NCBI GenBank assembly: GCA_016868975.1 | Contig: VGFD01000002.1 | Span: forward strand, 1-45,476 | DNA from: Armatimonadota bacterium | GTDB lineage: Bacteria > Vulcanimicrobiota > Xenobia > RGZZ01 | Direction: 5' to 3' | DNA length: 45,476 bases | Part shown: positions 35,275 to 43,571 of the stretch, one piece after another | How the letters are laid out: every line of letters begins with the position of its first letter | Position numbering within the stretch: position 1 is the stretch's first letter | The notes under the pieces: generated by a model | The model's input: only the letters and a program-made list of their open reading frames with translations | Databases searched by the model: none | What the model was told of the DNA's origin: nothing | Made by a program: the position numbers and the translations under genes

Positions 35275-36138
35275 ATGTTGACCCGACGTCGATACTTCAA
35301 CGCGATCTGCGCGGTACTCTACGTCCTGCTTGGCCTCCCCGCGGCCGCGCAAGTGGACAAGCGCTCGGTCATTGAGGGCGGCAAGCGCGTCGGAACCTAC
35401 GAGCTTGGCAAGAAGTGGTCGGCCTATGAGAAGGTCCTCGGGACGCCCAGCAAGACGCAGCAGTCCGAGAACGCCGAGAACGCCCGTCTTGTGGTCTACA
35501 AGCAATACGGCATGGGCTTCTTCGTGAAGAAGGACCTGGTGAACGGCATGTACGTGGACAGTCCCCTCTTCGTGACGGTGGAGGGAGTGCGCGTGGGGAT
35601 GCCCAGCAGCGGCGTCGAGAAGGCCTACGGCGCGCCCGAGCGGGTGGACGACAGATACGTCCGCTATCCCGAGAAGGGCCTCGCGTTTTATTTCGACAAG
35701 GGAAAGGTGACCCACATTTACGTCTTCGACAGGGAAGAGCGCGATCTGGCCAGCGGAGATCGCCGCATCGTGCCCGGCTCGCGGGTCGGCGGAATTCAAT
35801 TAGGCACCAGCCTCGACTTCGTCCTCAAGCAGTGGAAGAACCCGACGCGCCGCGGTCCGCTGCCCTCCAAGAAGGGCGCCGAGCTGTGGTCCTACCAGCG
35901 GCACGGGGTGATCGTGGTGGCCTACGAGGGCCGCGTGGACGGCGTCTGGATATTCAACCCTGAATTCCGCACCGGTAAGGAGATTCACGTGGGCAGCGCG
36001 CGCAACGAGGTGGTTGCGGCCTACGGCAAGGCCGACCGCAAGGAAGAAGAAATGGAGATTTACAGCAAGCTTGGCCTGGGTTTCCTCTATAAGGAAAACG
36101 GCAAGGTTGGACAGATCATGGTCCTCGAAACGGAATAA
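35275..36138 (+). CDS. Secreted protein of four tandem, about 65-aa repeats
   Basis: Signal peptide; repeated VG…S/G…V…Y/LGxP…Y…G…F…KG.V..I.V pattern. Confidence 0.7.
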   Translation: MLTRRRYFNAICAVLYVLLGLPAAAQVDKRSVIEGGKRVGTYELGKKWSAYEKVLGTPSKTQQSENAENARLVVYKQYGMGFFVKKDLVNGMYVDSPLFVTVEGVRVGMPSSGVEKAYGAPERVDDRYVRYPEKGLAFYFDKGKVTHIYVFDREERDLASGDRRIVPGSRVGGIQLGTSLDFVLKQWKNPTRRGPLPSKKGAELWSYQRHGVIVVAYEGRVDGVWIFNPEFRTGKEIHVGSARNEVVAAYGKADRKEEEMEIYSKLGLGFLYKENGKVGQIMVLETE

Positions 36139-36152
36139 CAGGAGGCTAGAAA

Positions 36153-37082
36153 ATGCGTCACAAGATTACCGTGGTGGGCGCCGGAAACGTTGGGGCGACC
36201 TGCGCGCAGCGGCTCGCCGAGCGAAATTACGCGGACGTCGTGCTGGTGGACATCGTCCCCAACATGCCGCAGGGCAAGGCCCTCGACATCATGCAGGCCG
36301 GCCCCATCTACGGCTACGACACGCTGGTGATTGGCACCAACGGCTACGAGGAGACCGCCGGCTCGGATGTCGTGGTCATCACCTCCGGCCTGCCCCGCAA
36401 GCCGGGCATGAGCCGGGACGACCTCCTGTTCGCCAACATGGACATCGTGAAGAGCGTCGTTCAGAATATCTCGAAAACCTCGCCGAACGCGGTCCTCATC
36501 GTGGTGACCAATCCGTTGGACGCGATGTCGCAGCTGGCCTGGCAGGTCAGCGGATTCCCCGCGGAGCGGGTCATGGGCATGGCCGGCGTGCTCGACACCG
36601 CGCGTTTCCGTACCTTCCTGGCGATGGAATTGAAGGTATCGGTCAGCGACGTGAGCGCGCACGTGCTTGGCGGGCACGGCGACACCATGGTGCCGGTGCC
36701 GGAATTGACCACCATCGGCGGCGTGCCGGTTTCGCACCTGCTCACCGACGAGCGCTTCGAAGAAATTGCTCAGCGCACCCGCGACGGCGGCGCGGAAATC
36801 GTCAAGCTGCTCAACACCAGCGCCTGGTACGCGCCTTCCGCCGCGGTGGTGGAAATGGTGGACGCAATCCTGCTCGACAAGAAGAAAGTGCTCCCGGTGT
36901 GCGCGCTGCTGCGCGGCCAGTACGGCATCAAGGACCTTTACGTCGGCGTGCCGGCCAAGCTCGGCCACAAGGGCGTCGAGGAGATCGTCGAAGTCAGGCT
37001 GACCGAGAAGCAGCGTGCCGAATTGCAGAAATCGGTCGACGCGGTCAAGGAAAACTGGGACAAGATGACCGCGAAGCTCTAA
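36153..37082 (+). CDS. mdh: Malate dehydrogenase
   Basis: [64 protein letters not shown]. Confidence 0.95.
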   Translation: MRHKITVVGAGNVGATCAQRLAERNYADVVLVDIVPNMPQGKALDIMQAGPIYGYDTLVIGTNGYEETAGSDVVVITSGLPRKPGMSRDDLLFANMDIVKSVVQNISKTSPNAVLIVVTNPLDAMSQLAWQVSGFPAERVMGMAGVLDTARFRTFLAMELKVSVSDVSAHVLGGHGDTMVPVPELTTIGGVPVSHLLTDERFEEIAQRTRDGGAEIVKLLNTSAWYAPSAAVVEMVDAILLDKKKVLPVCALLRGQYGIKDLYVGVPAKLGHKGVEEIVEVRLTEKQRAELQKSVDAVKENWDKMTAKL

Positions 37083-38105
37083 GTGACGCGCGTCCTTCTT
37101 CTGATCGCCCTGCTGGCCTGGCTGCCCGGATGCGGCGGAAATTCCGCTCCCTCCGCTTCCGGGACGCCGGCCGGCCTCTTGACCAACGGCGCGGATCCTA
37201 TTCTGGAGATCAAGAGTCCGTCCGGCAGCCGCACGGTCGCGCTGTCACAGTTGATCCGCGAGGTGCCGGTCAAGCGGGTGACGGTCAACGATCCGCTTTA
37301 CGGACGTGACAAGACCTACGATGGATTTTCCCTTGAGGACCTGGCGTCCTATTCCCAGAACCTGCGCGCCGAGAGCGTGATTTTCCACTGCCGAGATGGA
37401 TTTTCGCTGCGCATGCCTTTTGTCGCGGCGCGCAAGGCGGGTCTCGTGCTCACCTTCCACGATCTGGAAATGTCCGAGGGATTTCCCAGCAGCCTCGACA
37501 ATCCGATATTCGTCGAGCGGCGCAACAAGGCGGCTGCCTATCTGCAGGCGCACCATCTCGAGTACGAGCAGGCCAAGCACGGCCGCACGCCCGCCCAGAA
37601 ACGCATCGTGCAAGAATATGAGACGGCGCGCGGCGAGCGGGACCGCTGGGCGCGGCGCGTTGACGAGCTGAACCGCCTGGGGAATATCGGCCCGTTCCAC
37701 CCGGTGCTGCTGCGCGCTCTTGCCGTCAAGGACCTGGTGGACTGGGACGCACCGGACGCGGTGCGGGCCATCGAGTTCGAGCACGTGGTTCCCTCGGGAG
37801 GGCGTGATTATCCGGCCGGGGCGGCCGCCGACAGCCCGGTGATGACCGGCTACAAGCTGTTCCACGCCAAGTGCCTTTACTGCCATGCGATGAATGGGGG
37901 CGGCGGACGCAGCGGGCCGGAGCTGAACATTCCAGTGAACGTCACCGAGTACTTGAAAGAGGAGTACGTCATTGCGTTCATCCTGAACGCGCGCGCGGTG
38001 CGGGCCCGCTCCATGATGTCTGTCCAGCCGGAAATTACCCGCCAGGACGCGGAGCGCATCGTCGATTACCTCAAGTACATGAAGAACAACAAGCGCGTGT
38101 ATTAG
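37083..38105 (+). CDS. Lipoprotein c-type cytochrome, one heme motif
   Basis: Lipobox LPGC, C-terminal CLYCH heme motif; GTG start directly after mdh stop. Confidence 0.8.
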   Translation: MTRVLLLIALLAWLPGCGGNSAPSASGTPAGLLTNGADPILEIKSPSGSRTVALSQLIREVPVKRVTVNDPLYGRDKTYDGFSLEDLASYSQNLRAESVIFHCRDGFSLRMPFVAARKAGLVLTFHDLEMSEGFPSSLDNPIFVERRNKAAAYLQAHHLEYEQAKHGRTPAQKRIVQEYETARGERDRWARRVDELNRLGNIGPFHPVLLRALAVKDLVDWDAPDAVRAIEFEHVVPSGGRDYPAGAAADSPVMTGYKLFHAKCLYCHAMNGGGGRSGPELNIPVNVTEYLKEEYVIAFILNARAVRARSMMSVQPEITRQDAERIVDYLKYMKNNKRVY

Positions 38106-38281
38106 GACGCCCTTTTCCCTTCCAGTGCTTACGAATCCATAAACCCCGATGATTGCTGGGTTCAACGTGTAGCACATCGTGACTTCGTTGGAGGGTGCCC
38201 TTGCTGACGCGCCGGGCACCTATCACGGGCAGGGCGGTCTGCTGGACAGGACGCGGTTCGTGGGAGCCCGAACGTCCTCGC

Positions 38282-39721
38282 ATGCCGAAGTACGGATTTC
38301 TGATCGACAATCGCAAGTGTATCGGGTGCCACGCGTGCACCGTGGCGTGCAAGCAGGAGCACGAGGTGCCGCTGGGGCGTTTTCGCACGTGGGTGAAGTA
38401 CGTCGAGCAGGGCGCTTTCCCCGAGACCCGGCGGCACTTTTCGGTGATGCGCTGCAATCACTGCGAGCGGCCGCCCTGCGTTGCGATCTGCCCGGTGACC
38501 GCGCTGTACAAACGCGACGACGGCATCGTGGACTTCGATCCCGAGGTGTGCATCGGGTGCAAGGCCTGCATGCAGGCGTGCCCCTACGACGCGCTGTTTA
38601 TCGAGCCGTCCGGCGGGGCCGCCAATAAGTGCAATTTCTGCGCGCACCGCATCGAGTCTCGCCGCGAGCCCCCGTGCGTGACCGTCTGTCCGGAGCAGGC
38701 CATCGTGATGGGCGACCTGGAGGACCCCGAGTCGCTGATACGGCGCCTGATAGAAGCGCACCCGGTGACAGTGCGCGCGCCGGAAAAGGCCACACGGCCG
38801 CAATTGTATTACATTGACGGGACGCCGGCGTCGCTGGATCCGCTGGCCGCGCCGGAGCGCCAGGAATATCTCTGGAGCCAGTCCACCGCGTCGTCAGTGC
38901 CGCTCGCGTACACTGAGGAAGAATTGCAGGTGCTGGCGCGGCGAACGTACGATATCGGCCACGAGCGGCCCTGGGGCTGGAAGGTCGGTGCGTACTTGTG
39001 GACCAAGTCGATCGCCAGCGGGGCTTTTCTGGTGCCGATTCTACTCTGGATGGCGGGCGCGTGGCAGGTGCACGATGCGGTTCGGGGCGCCTGGATGGCA
39101 CTGGTATTTTTGGGAATCACCAACGTCCTGCTGGTGGCGGATTTGAAGCGGCCATGGAAATTCTTGTCGATTTTGCTGCGGCCGCAGCGAAAATCCTGGC
39201 TGGTCAAAGGCGCGTACGTCTTGATTGGCTACGGGGCCGTGCTTTCCGCCTTTGTTGTGACTCCGTTTTCGGAGGCGCGGATGCTGTTGCTGGCGCTCGG
39301 GCTGCCGCTTTCCATGATGACCGCCGCCTACACCGCATGGTTGTTCGAGCAGTGTGAGGCGCGCGATCTGTGGCACTCCCGGTGGCTGGCGCCGCATCTC
39401 GTGCTGCAGGCGGTGATCGCGGGCAGCGCATGTCTGGGAGTTGGCGCACTGCTGGGCGCCGCGCTCTTGTTGGAGATGCTCGTATTTCTGCCGCTCGAGC
39501 TGCGCGGCCACACTCGGGCTGGGAAGCAGGCGGCGGCCATCATCACCCGGGGCGCGCTGTCGATGTTTTTCTGGATGGGCGTGGTGTGCCTGGGGCATTT
39601 GCTGCCGCTGCTGTTGCTTGCCAGCGGATTCTCGCTAATGGCCGCAGTATTTGCGCTCGGCGGATTGCTGCTCTGGGAGCATCTGTACGTCGTAGCAGGA
39701 CAGGCGGTGCCTCTGAGTTGA
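38282..39721 (+). CDS. 4Fe-4S ferredoxin subunit fused to NrfD/PsrC-like membrane subunit
   Basis: CIGCHACTVACKQEH, CNHCERPPCVAICP, CIGCKACMQACP, CNFCAHR…CVTVCP; then multiple TM helices. Confidence 0.92.
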   Translation: MPKYGFLIDNRKCIGCHACTVACKQEHEVPLGRFRTWVKYVEQGAFPETRRHFSVMRCNHCERPPCVAICPVTALYKRDDGIVDFDPEVCIGCKACMQACPYDALFIEPSGGAANKCNFCAHRIESRREPPCVTVCPEQAIVMGDLEDPESLIRRLIEAHPVTVRAPEKATRPQLYYIDGTPASLDPLAAPERQEYLWSQSTASSVPLAYTEEELQVLARRTYDIGHERPWGWKVGAYLWTKSIASGAFLVPILLWMAGAWQVHDAVRGAWMALVFLGITNVLLVADLKRPWKFLSILLRPQRKSWLVKGAYVLIGYGAVLSAFVVTPFSEARMLLLALGLPLSMMTAAYTAWLFEQCEARDLWHSRWLAPHLVLQAVIAGSACLGVGALLGAALLLEMLVFLPLELRGHTRAGKQAAAIITRGALSMFFWMGVVCLGHLLPLLLLASGFSLMAAVFALGGLLLWEHLYVVAGQAVPLS

Positions 39722-42408
39722 GCGAGACGATTTTTGGATCGCGCGGGCCGCACGCGGCTGCTTCAGGGCCGGTGGCGTATCCTCCGCCGGAGACCTGGGA
39801 CGACTGGGTCGAGTACGACGCGAAAGCCTGGCCCCGAAAAAGGGAACGGCGCTACATGCTGGTTCCCACCATTTGTTTCAATTGCGAGGCGGCGTGCGGG
39901 CTGCTCGCCTTTGTAGACAAAGAAACGATGAAGATCCAGCGTCTGGAGGGAAATCCGCACCACCCCGGCAGCCGCGGACGCAACTGCGCCAAGGGTCCCG
40001 CCACCATGAGCCAGGTGAACGATCCGGAGCGCATCCTGTATCCTTTGAAGCGGGTGGGCCCGCGTGGCGGCGGCAAGTGGGAGCGCGTTTCATGGGACGC
40101 GGTGATGCGCGATCTGGCCGGCCGCTTGCGCAAGGCGTTGCAAGAAGATCGTCGCACCGAGGTGATGTACCACGTGGGGCGGCCCGGGCACGACGGCTAC
40201 ATGGATCGCGTGCTGCAGGCCTGGGGCGTGGACGGCCACAACAGCCACACGAATATCTGCTCGGCCTCCGCGCGCGTGGGATACATGCTGTGGAAAGGCT
40301 CCGATCGGCCGGCTCCGGATTATGCGAACGCGCGCTTTATTCTTCTGCTGTCGTCGCACCTGGAGGCCGGGCATTATTTCAATCCGCACGCGCAGCGCAT
40401 CATCGAGGCGAAGATGAGCGGCGCGAAAATTGCCACGGTCGACGTGCGCCTGTCCAACACCGCCTCGATGTCGGACTACTGGCTGCCCACCTGGCCGGGC
40501 AGCGAGGCCGCATTGCTGCTGGCCATGGCAAAGGTCCTGATGGACGAGGATCTGGTCGACTGGGCCTTCGTCGAGAAATGGGTCAACTGGCGCGAGTGGC
40601 TGGAAGCCGAATTTCCGGATGGGCCGGCGACGTTTGAGCGCTTTCAGCAGCGCCTGCGCGCGCAATATGCGGACTTCACGCTGGAGTATGCGGCGCGCGA
40701 GACGCGCATCGAGCCGTCGGTCATCGCGGAGGTGGCCCGCGAGATCGGTCGGGCCGGCTCGCGGTTCACCGCGCACGTGTGGCGCAACACGGCCAGTGGC
40801 AACCTGGGCGGATGGCAGGTGGCGCGCGCCCTGATGCTGCTTCACGTGTTGACCGGGAGCGTGGGCACCGAGGGCGGCCTGCTCCCCAACGAGTGGGCCA
40901 AGTTCGTGCCGAAGCCGTTCGTCAAGCCGCCGCCGCAGAAGGTGTGGAGCGAGATTTTATTTCCCGTCGAGTGGCCGCTGGCGCACTACGAGATGTCGTT
41001 TCTGTTGCCGCACTTGCTGCGCGAGCGGAACGAGCGTCTCGATCTGTATTTTACGCGCGTGTTCAATCCGGTGTGGACGTACCCGGACGGCTTCTCCTGG
41101 ATCGAGATGCTGCGCGATGAGTCCCGCGTGGGGTTGCACGCCGCGCTGACGCCGATCTGGAGCGAGACGGCGTGGTACGCGGACTACGTGCTTCCCACCG
41201 GCCTGGGCGCCGAGCGGCATGACTTGATGAGCCAGGAGACGCACGCATCCCAGTGGATTTCTTTCCGCCAGCCGGTGATGCGGCGCGCAATGGAGCGCAT
41301 GGGACGCACCGTGACGGACACGCGCGAGGCGAATCCCGGCGAGGTCTGGGAAGAGGACGAGTTCTGGATCGAGCTGTCCTGGCTGGCGGACCCCGACGGG
41401 AGCCTGGGCATTCGACAATATTTTGAGTCGCCGTACCGGCCCGGCGCGAAAGTCTCCGTGGAAGAATATTATCGGTGGATATTTGAGAACTCGGTGCCGG
41501 GACTTCCAGAAGCGGCCGCGAAGGAAGGGCTCGATCCTTACGGATACATGACGAAGTACGGCGCCTTCGAGGTGAGCCGCGACACGCACGGGCGGCACGA
41601 GGTGACCGGCCAGTTTCCCACCCCGTCGCGCAAGCTCGAGTTCTACTCGCCGACAATGAAGGAGTGGGGCTGGGAGGAAGAGTCGCTGCCCGGCTACGTG
41701 ATGAGCCACGTGCACCCGGATCGGCTGGGCGCGGGAGAATATTTGCTGGTGCCAACCTTCCGCCTGCCCACGCTGATCCACAGCCGCAGCGGAAATGCCA
41801 AGTGGCTGTACGAGATTTCCCACCGCAACCCGCTCTGGGTCCACCCGAGCGATGCCGAGCGACTGAGTCTGGACGAGGGCTCGCTGGTGCGGGTGACCAC
41901 GGAGATCGGATATTTCGTGACGCGCGCCTGGCCCACGGAGGGCATCCGCCCGGGCATCGTGGGCTGCTCGCATCACCTGGGCCGCTGGCGCCTGCAGGAT
42001 GACGTCGGCGGAGAACGCTGGAGCACCAGCCTGGTAAGCCTGGCGGAAGAGGCGCCGGGCAAGTGGCGCATGCGCCAGAAGGAAGGCATCAAGCCATTCG
42101 CCTCAGCCGATCCGGACTCCGAGCGAGTCTGGTGGACCGACGCGGGCGTGCATCAGAATATCACGTTTCCAGTGCAGCCGGACCCGGTGAGCGGCATGCA
42201 CTGCTGGCACCAGAAGGTCCGCGTCACCCGGGCCAGCGATGACGACCGCTACGGCGACGTGTTCGTGGACACGAACGAGGCCTACGAAGTGTACTTGCGC
42301 TGGAAGAAAATGACCCGCCCGGGTCCGGGCCCCGACGGCCTGCGCCGCCCGCTGTGGCTGAAACGCCCGGTCCGCCCGGAGGAGGCGGCGTTCTACGTGC
42401 CTCGTTGA
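39718..42408 (+). CDS. Molybdopterin oxidoreductase catalytic subunit (PsrA/PhsA-like, DMSO reductase superfamily)
   Basis: CFNCEAACGLLAF…C 4Fe-4S motif, NPHHPGSRGRNCAKG, HTNICSASAR putative Mo-ligand Cys; TTG start overlaps upstream TGA. Confidence 0.92.
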   Translation: MSETIFGSRGPHAAASGPVAYPPPETWDDWVEYDAKAWPRKRERRYMLVPTICFNCEAACGLLAFVDKETMKIQRLEGNPHHPGSRGRNCAKGPATMSQVNDPERILYPLKRVGPRGGGKWERVSWDAVMRDLAGRLRKALQEDRRTEVMYHVGRPGHDGYMDRVLQAWGVDGHNSHTNICSASARVGYMLWKGSDRPAPDYANARFILLLSSHLEAGHYFNPHAQRIIEAKMSGAKIATVDVRLSNTASMSDYWLPTWPGSEAALLLAMAKVLMDEDLVDWAFVEKWVNWREWLEAEFPDGPATFERFQQRLRAQYADFTLEYAARETRIEPSVIAEVAREIGRAGSRFTAHVWRNTASGNLGGWQVARALMLLHVLTGSVGTEGGLLPNEWAKFVPKPFVKPPPQKVWSEILFPVEWPLAHYEMSFLLPHLLRERNERLDLYFTRVFNPVWTYPDGFSWIEMLRDESRVGLHAALTPIWSETAWYADYVLPTGLGAERHDLMSQETHASQWISFRQPVMRRAMERMGRTVTDTREANPGEVWEEDEFWIELSWLADPDGSLGIRQYFESPYRPGAKVSVEEYYRWIFENSVPGLPEAAAKEGLDPYGYMTKYGAFEVSRDTHGRHEVTGQFPTPSRKLEFYSPTMKEWGWEEESLPGYVMSHVHPDRLGAGEYLLVPTFRLPTLIHSRSGNAKWLYEISHRNPLWVHPSDAERLSLDEGSLVRVTTEIGYFVTRAWPTEGIRPGIVGCSHHLGRWRLQDDVGGERWSTSLVSLAEEAPGKWRMRQKEGIKPFASADPDSERVWWTDAGVHQNITFPVQPDPVSGMHCWHQKVRVTRASDDDRYGDVFVDTNEAYEVYLRWKKMTRPGPGPDGLRRPLWLKRPVRPEEAAFYVPR

Positions 42409-42428
42409 CGACCGGCCGACTCACGGCG

Positions 42429-42521
42429 TGAAGCCACCGGGTGGCTAAAGTCGGTCAAATGAAGCCACCGGGTGGCTAAATTCGCTCAAGTGAAGCCGAC
42501 TGCGGGCTAAACTCGCGTGCC
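42429..42521. repeat. Three tandem 31-bp units, two containing a perfect short hairpin
   Basis: TGAAGCCACCGGGTGGCTAAA(GTCGGTCAAA / TTCGCTCAAG), then a diverged third unit TGAAGCCGACTGCGGGCTAAACTCG. Confidence 0.85.
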
Positions 42522-42531
42522 CAGCGTCGGA

Positions 42532-43464
42532 TTACACCGACCCGCCCGCGGCGCTGCCCATCCTGGCGCCTACCTTCGCGCCCGCCGCGATCCCCAGGAA
42601 TGCGCCCGCCACCAGTCCCGCGGGCAGCGCGAACGGCATTGCCACCGCGGCTCCCAGGGTGCCGCCGCCCAGGGCCTTGCGAATCGAAGAGCCCACGAAC
42701 GACATCGGGCGCTCCACCGACTCCACGCGGGCCCGCGACTCCGGCCACTGCTCGCCCACGTGCGCGTTGTAGCGCTCCAATCCGCCGGTGCACGCGGCCA
42801 CGCCGATCGTGCCGCCAACGGTAAGCCCCGTCACAAGCCCGGCGGCGCCGCCCACTATCCCCCCGACCAGTCCGCCGAGCGCACGCAGGCCACCGCGCGC
42901 CAGACCCGGCTCGGCCGTCGGCGCGACAGGCTTGCGTACGCGCAGGCGCCACGTCGTCTCGCCAGACGTGCCTGAAGCCGTCGGCGCGGGGTCGCTCTGA
43001 ATCACGTGCAGGTCGCGCAGCAGATCCGCGCGCTCGTGCTGGATGTCGTGCAGGCGGTCCTGCGGTGCGGGGTTCCGTACCACCAGCGACATCTCCTCAT
43101 CCGCGAGGAACTTCAGGCGGCTCAGCACCTTCTCCGCATCCTCGCCGTCGCAGCGGATGCGCTGGTGGGCGACTTCCAGGGTCGCGCCGCGAAGCAGGCC
43201 CAGCAGCTCCTCGTGGTGGTGGTCGCGCACCTCGTGGTTGCAGCGCATCAGGCGCATGGCGCCCTCCACGGTGCCGCGCTGCAGCCCGAGATTTTCCACC
43301 GACTGGCGGGTGAATTCCGAACAGGAGGGCTCGAAAATGCACGCGGCATTGTTCCCCGCGTTGTAGTCGCGGGAAATGTGGCGCTGGTAGAAGCGGATTG
43401 CGCTGTCGCCGAGAGTGCGCCCGATGGATGCCACGGAGAGATCCCTCCTTTCCTCTCCCAGCAT
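42532..43464 (-). CDS. YidD-like domain fused to a long glycine-rich C-terminal membrane region
   Basis: IRFYQRHISRDYNAGNNAACIFEPSCSEFTRQSVENLGLQRGTVEGAMRLMRCN; GGLVGGIVGGAAGLVTGLTVGGTIG and LPAGLVAGAFLGIAAGAKVGARMGSAAGG. Confidence 0.72.
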   Translation of the reverse strand: MLGEERRDLSVASIGRTLGDSAIRFYQRHISRDYNAGNNAACIFEPSCSEFTRQSVENLGLQRGTVEGAMRLMRCNHEVRDHHHEELLGLLRGATLEVAHQRIRCDGEDAEKVLSRLKFLADEEMSLVVRNPAPQDRLHDIQHERADLLRDLHVIQSDPAPTASGTSGETTWRLRVRKPVAPTAEPGLARGGLRALGGLVGGIVGGAAGLVTGLTVGGTIGVAACTGGLERYNAHVGEQWPESRARVESVERPMSFVGSSIRKALGGGTLGAAVAMPFALPAGLVAGAFLGIAAGAKVGARMGSAAGGSV

Positions 43465-43571
43465 ATCCCGAGTCGCGGCGCGACGGAATGCCCGTCATGT
43501 TAACAACCGGCGTTTCATGAGTTTTCCAGGCCGATTCCCTACCATGGCCATGAGAAAGGATCTCGGCACAG

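Noticed and set aside
42429-42521. CRISPR-like array
   Set aside because: Units are directly adjacent with no unique spacers; simple tandem repeat.
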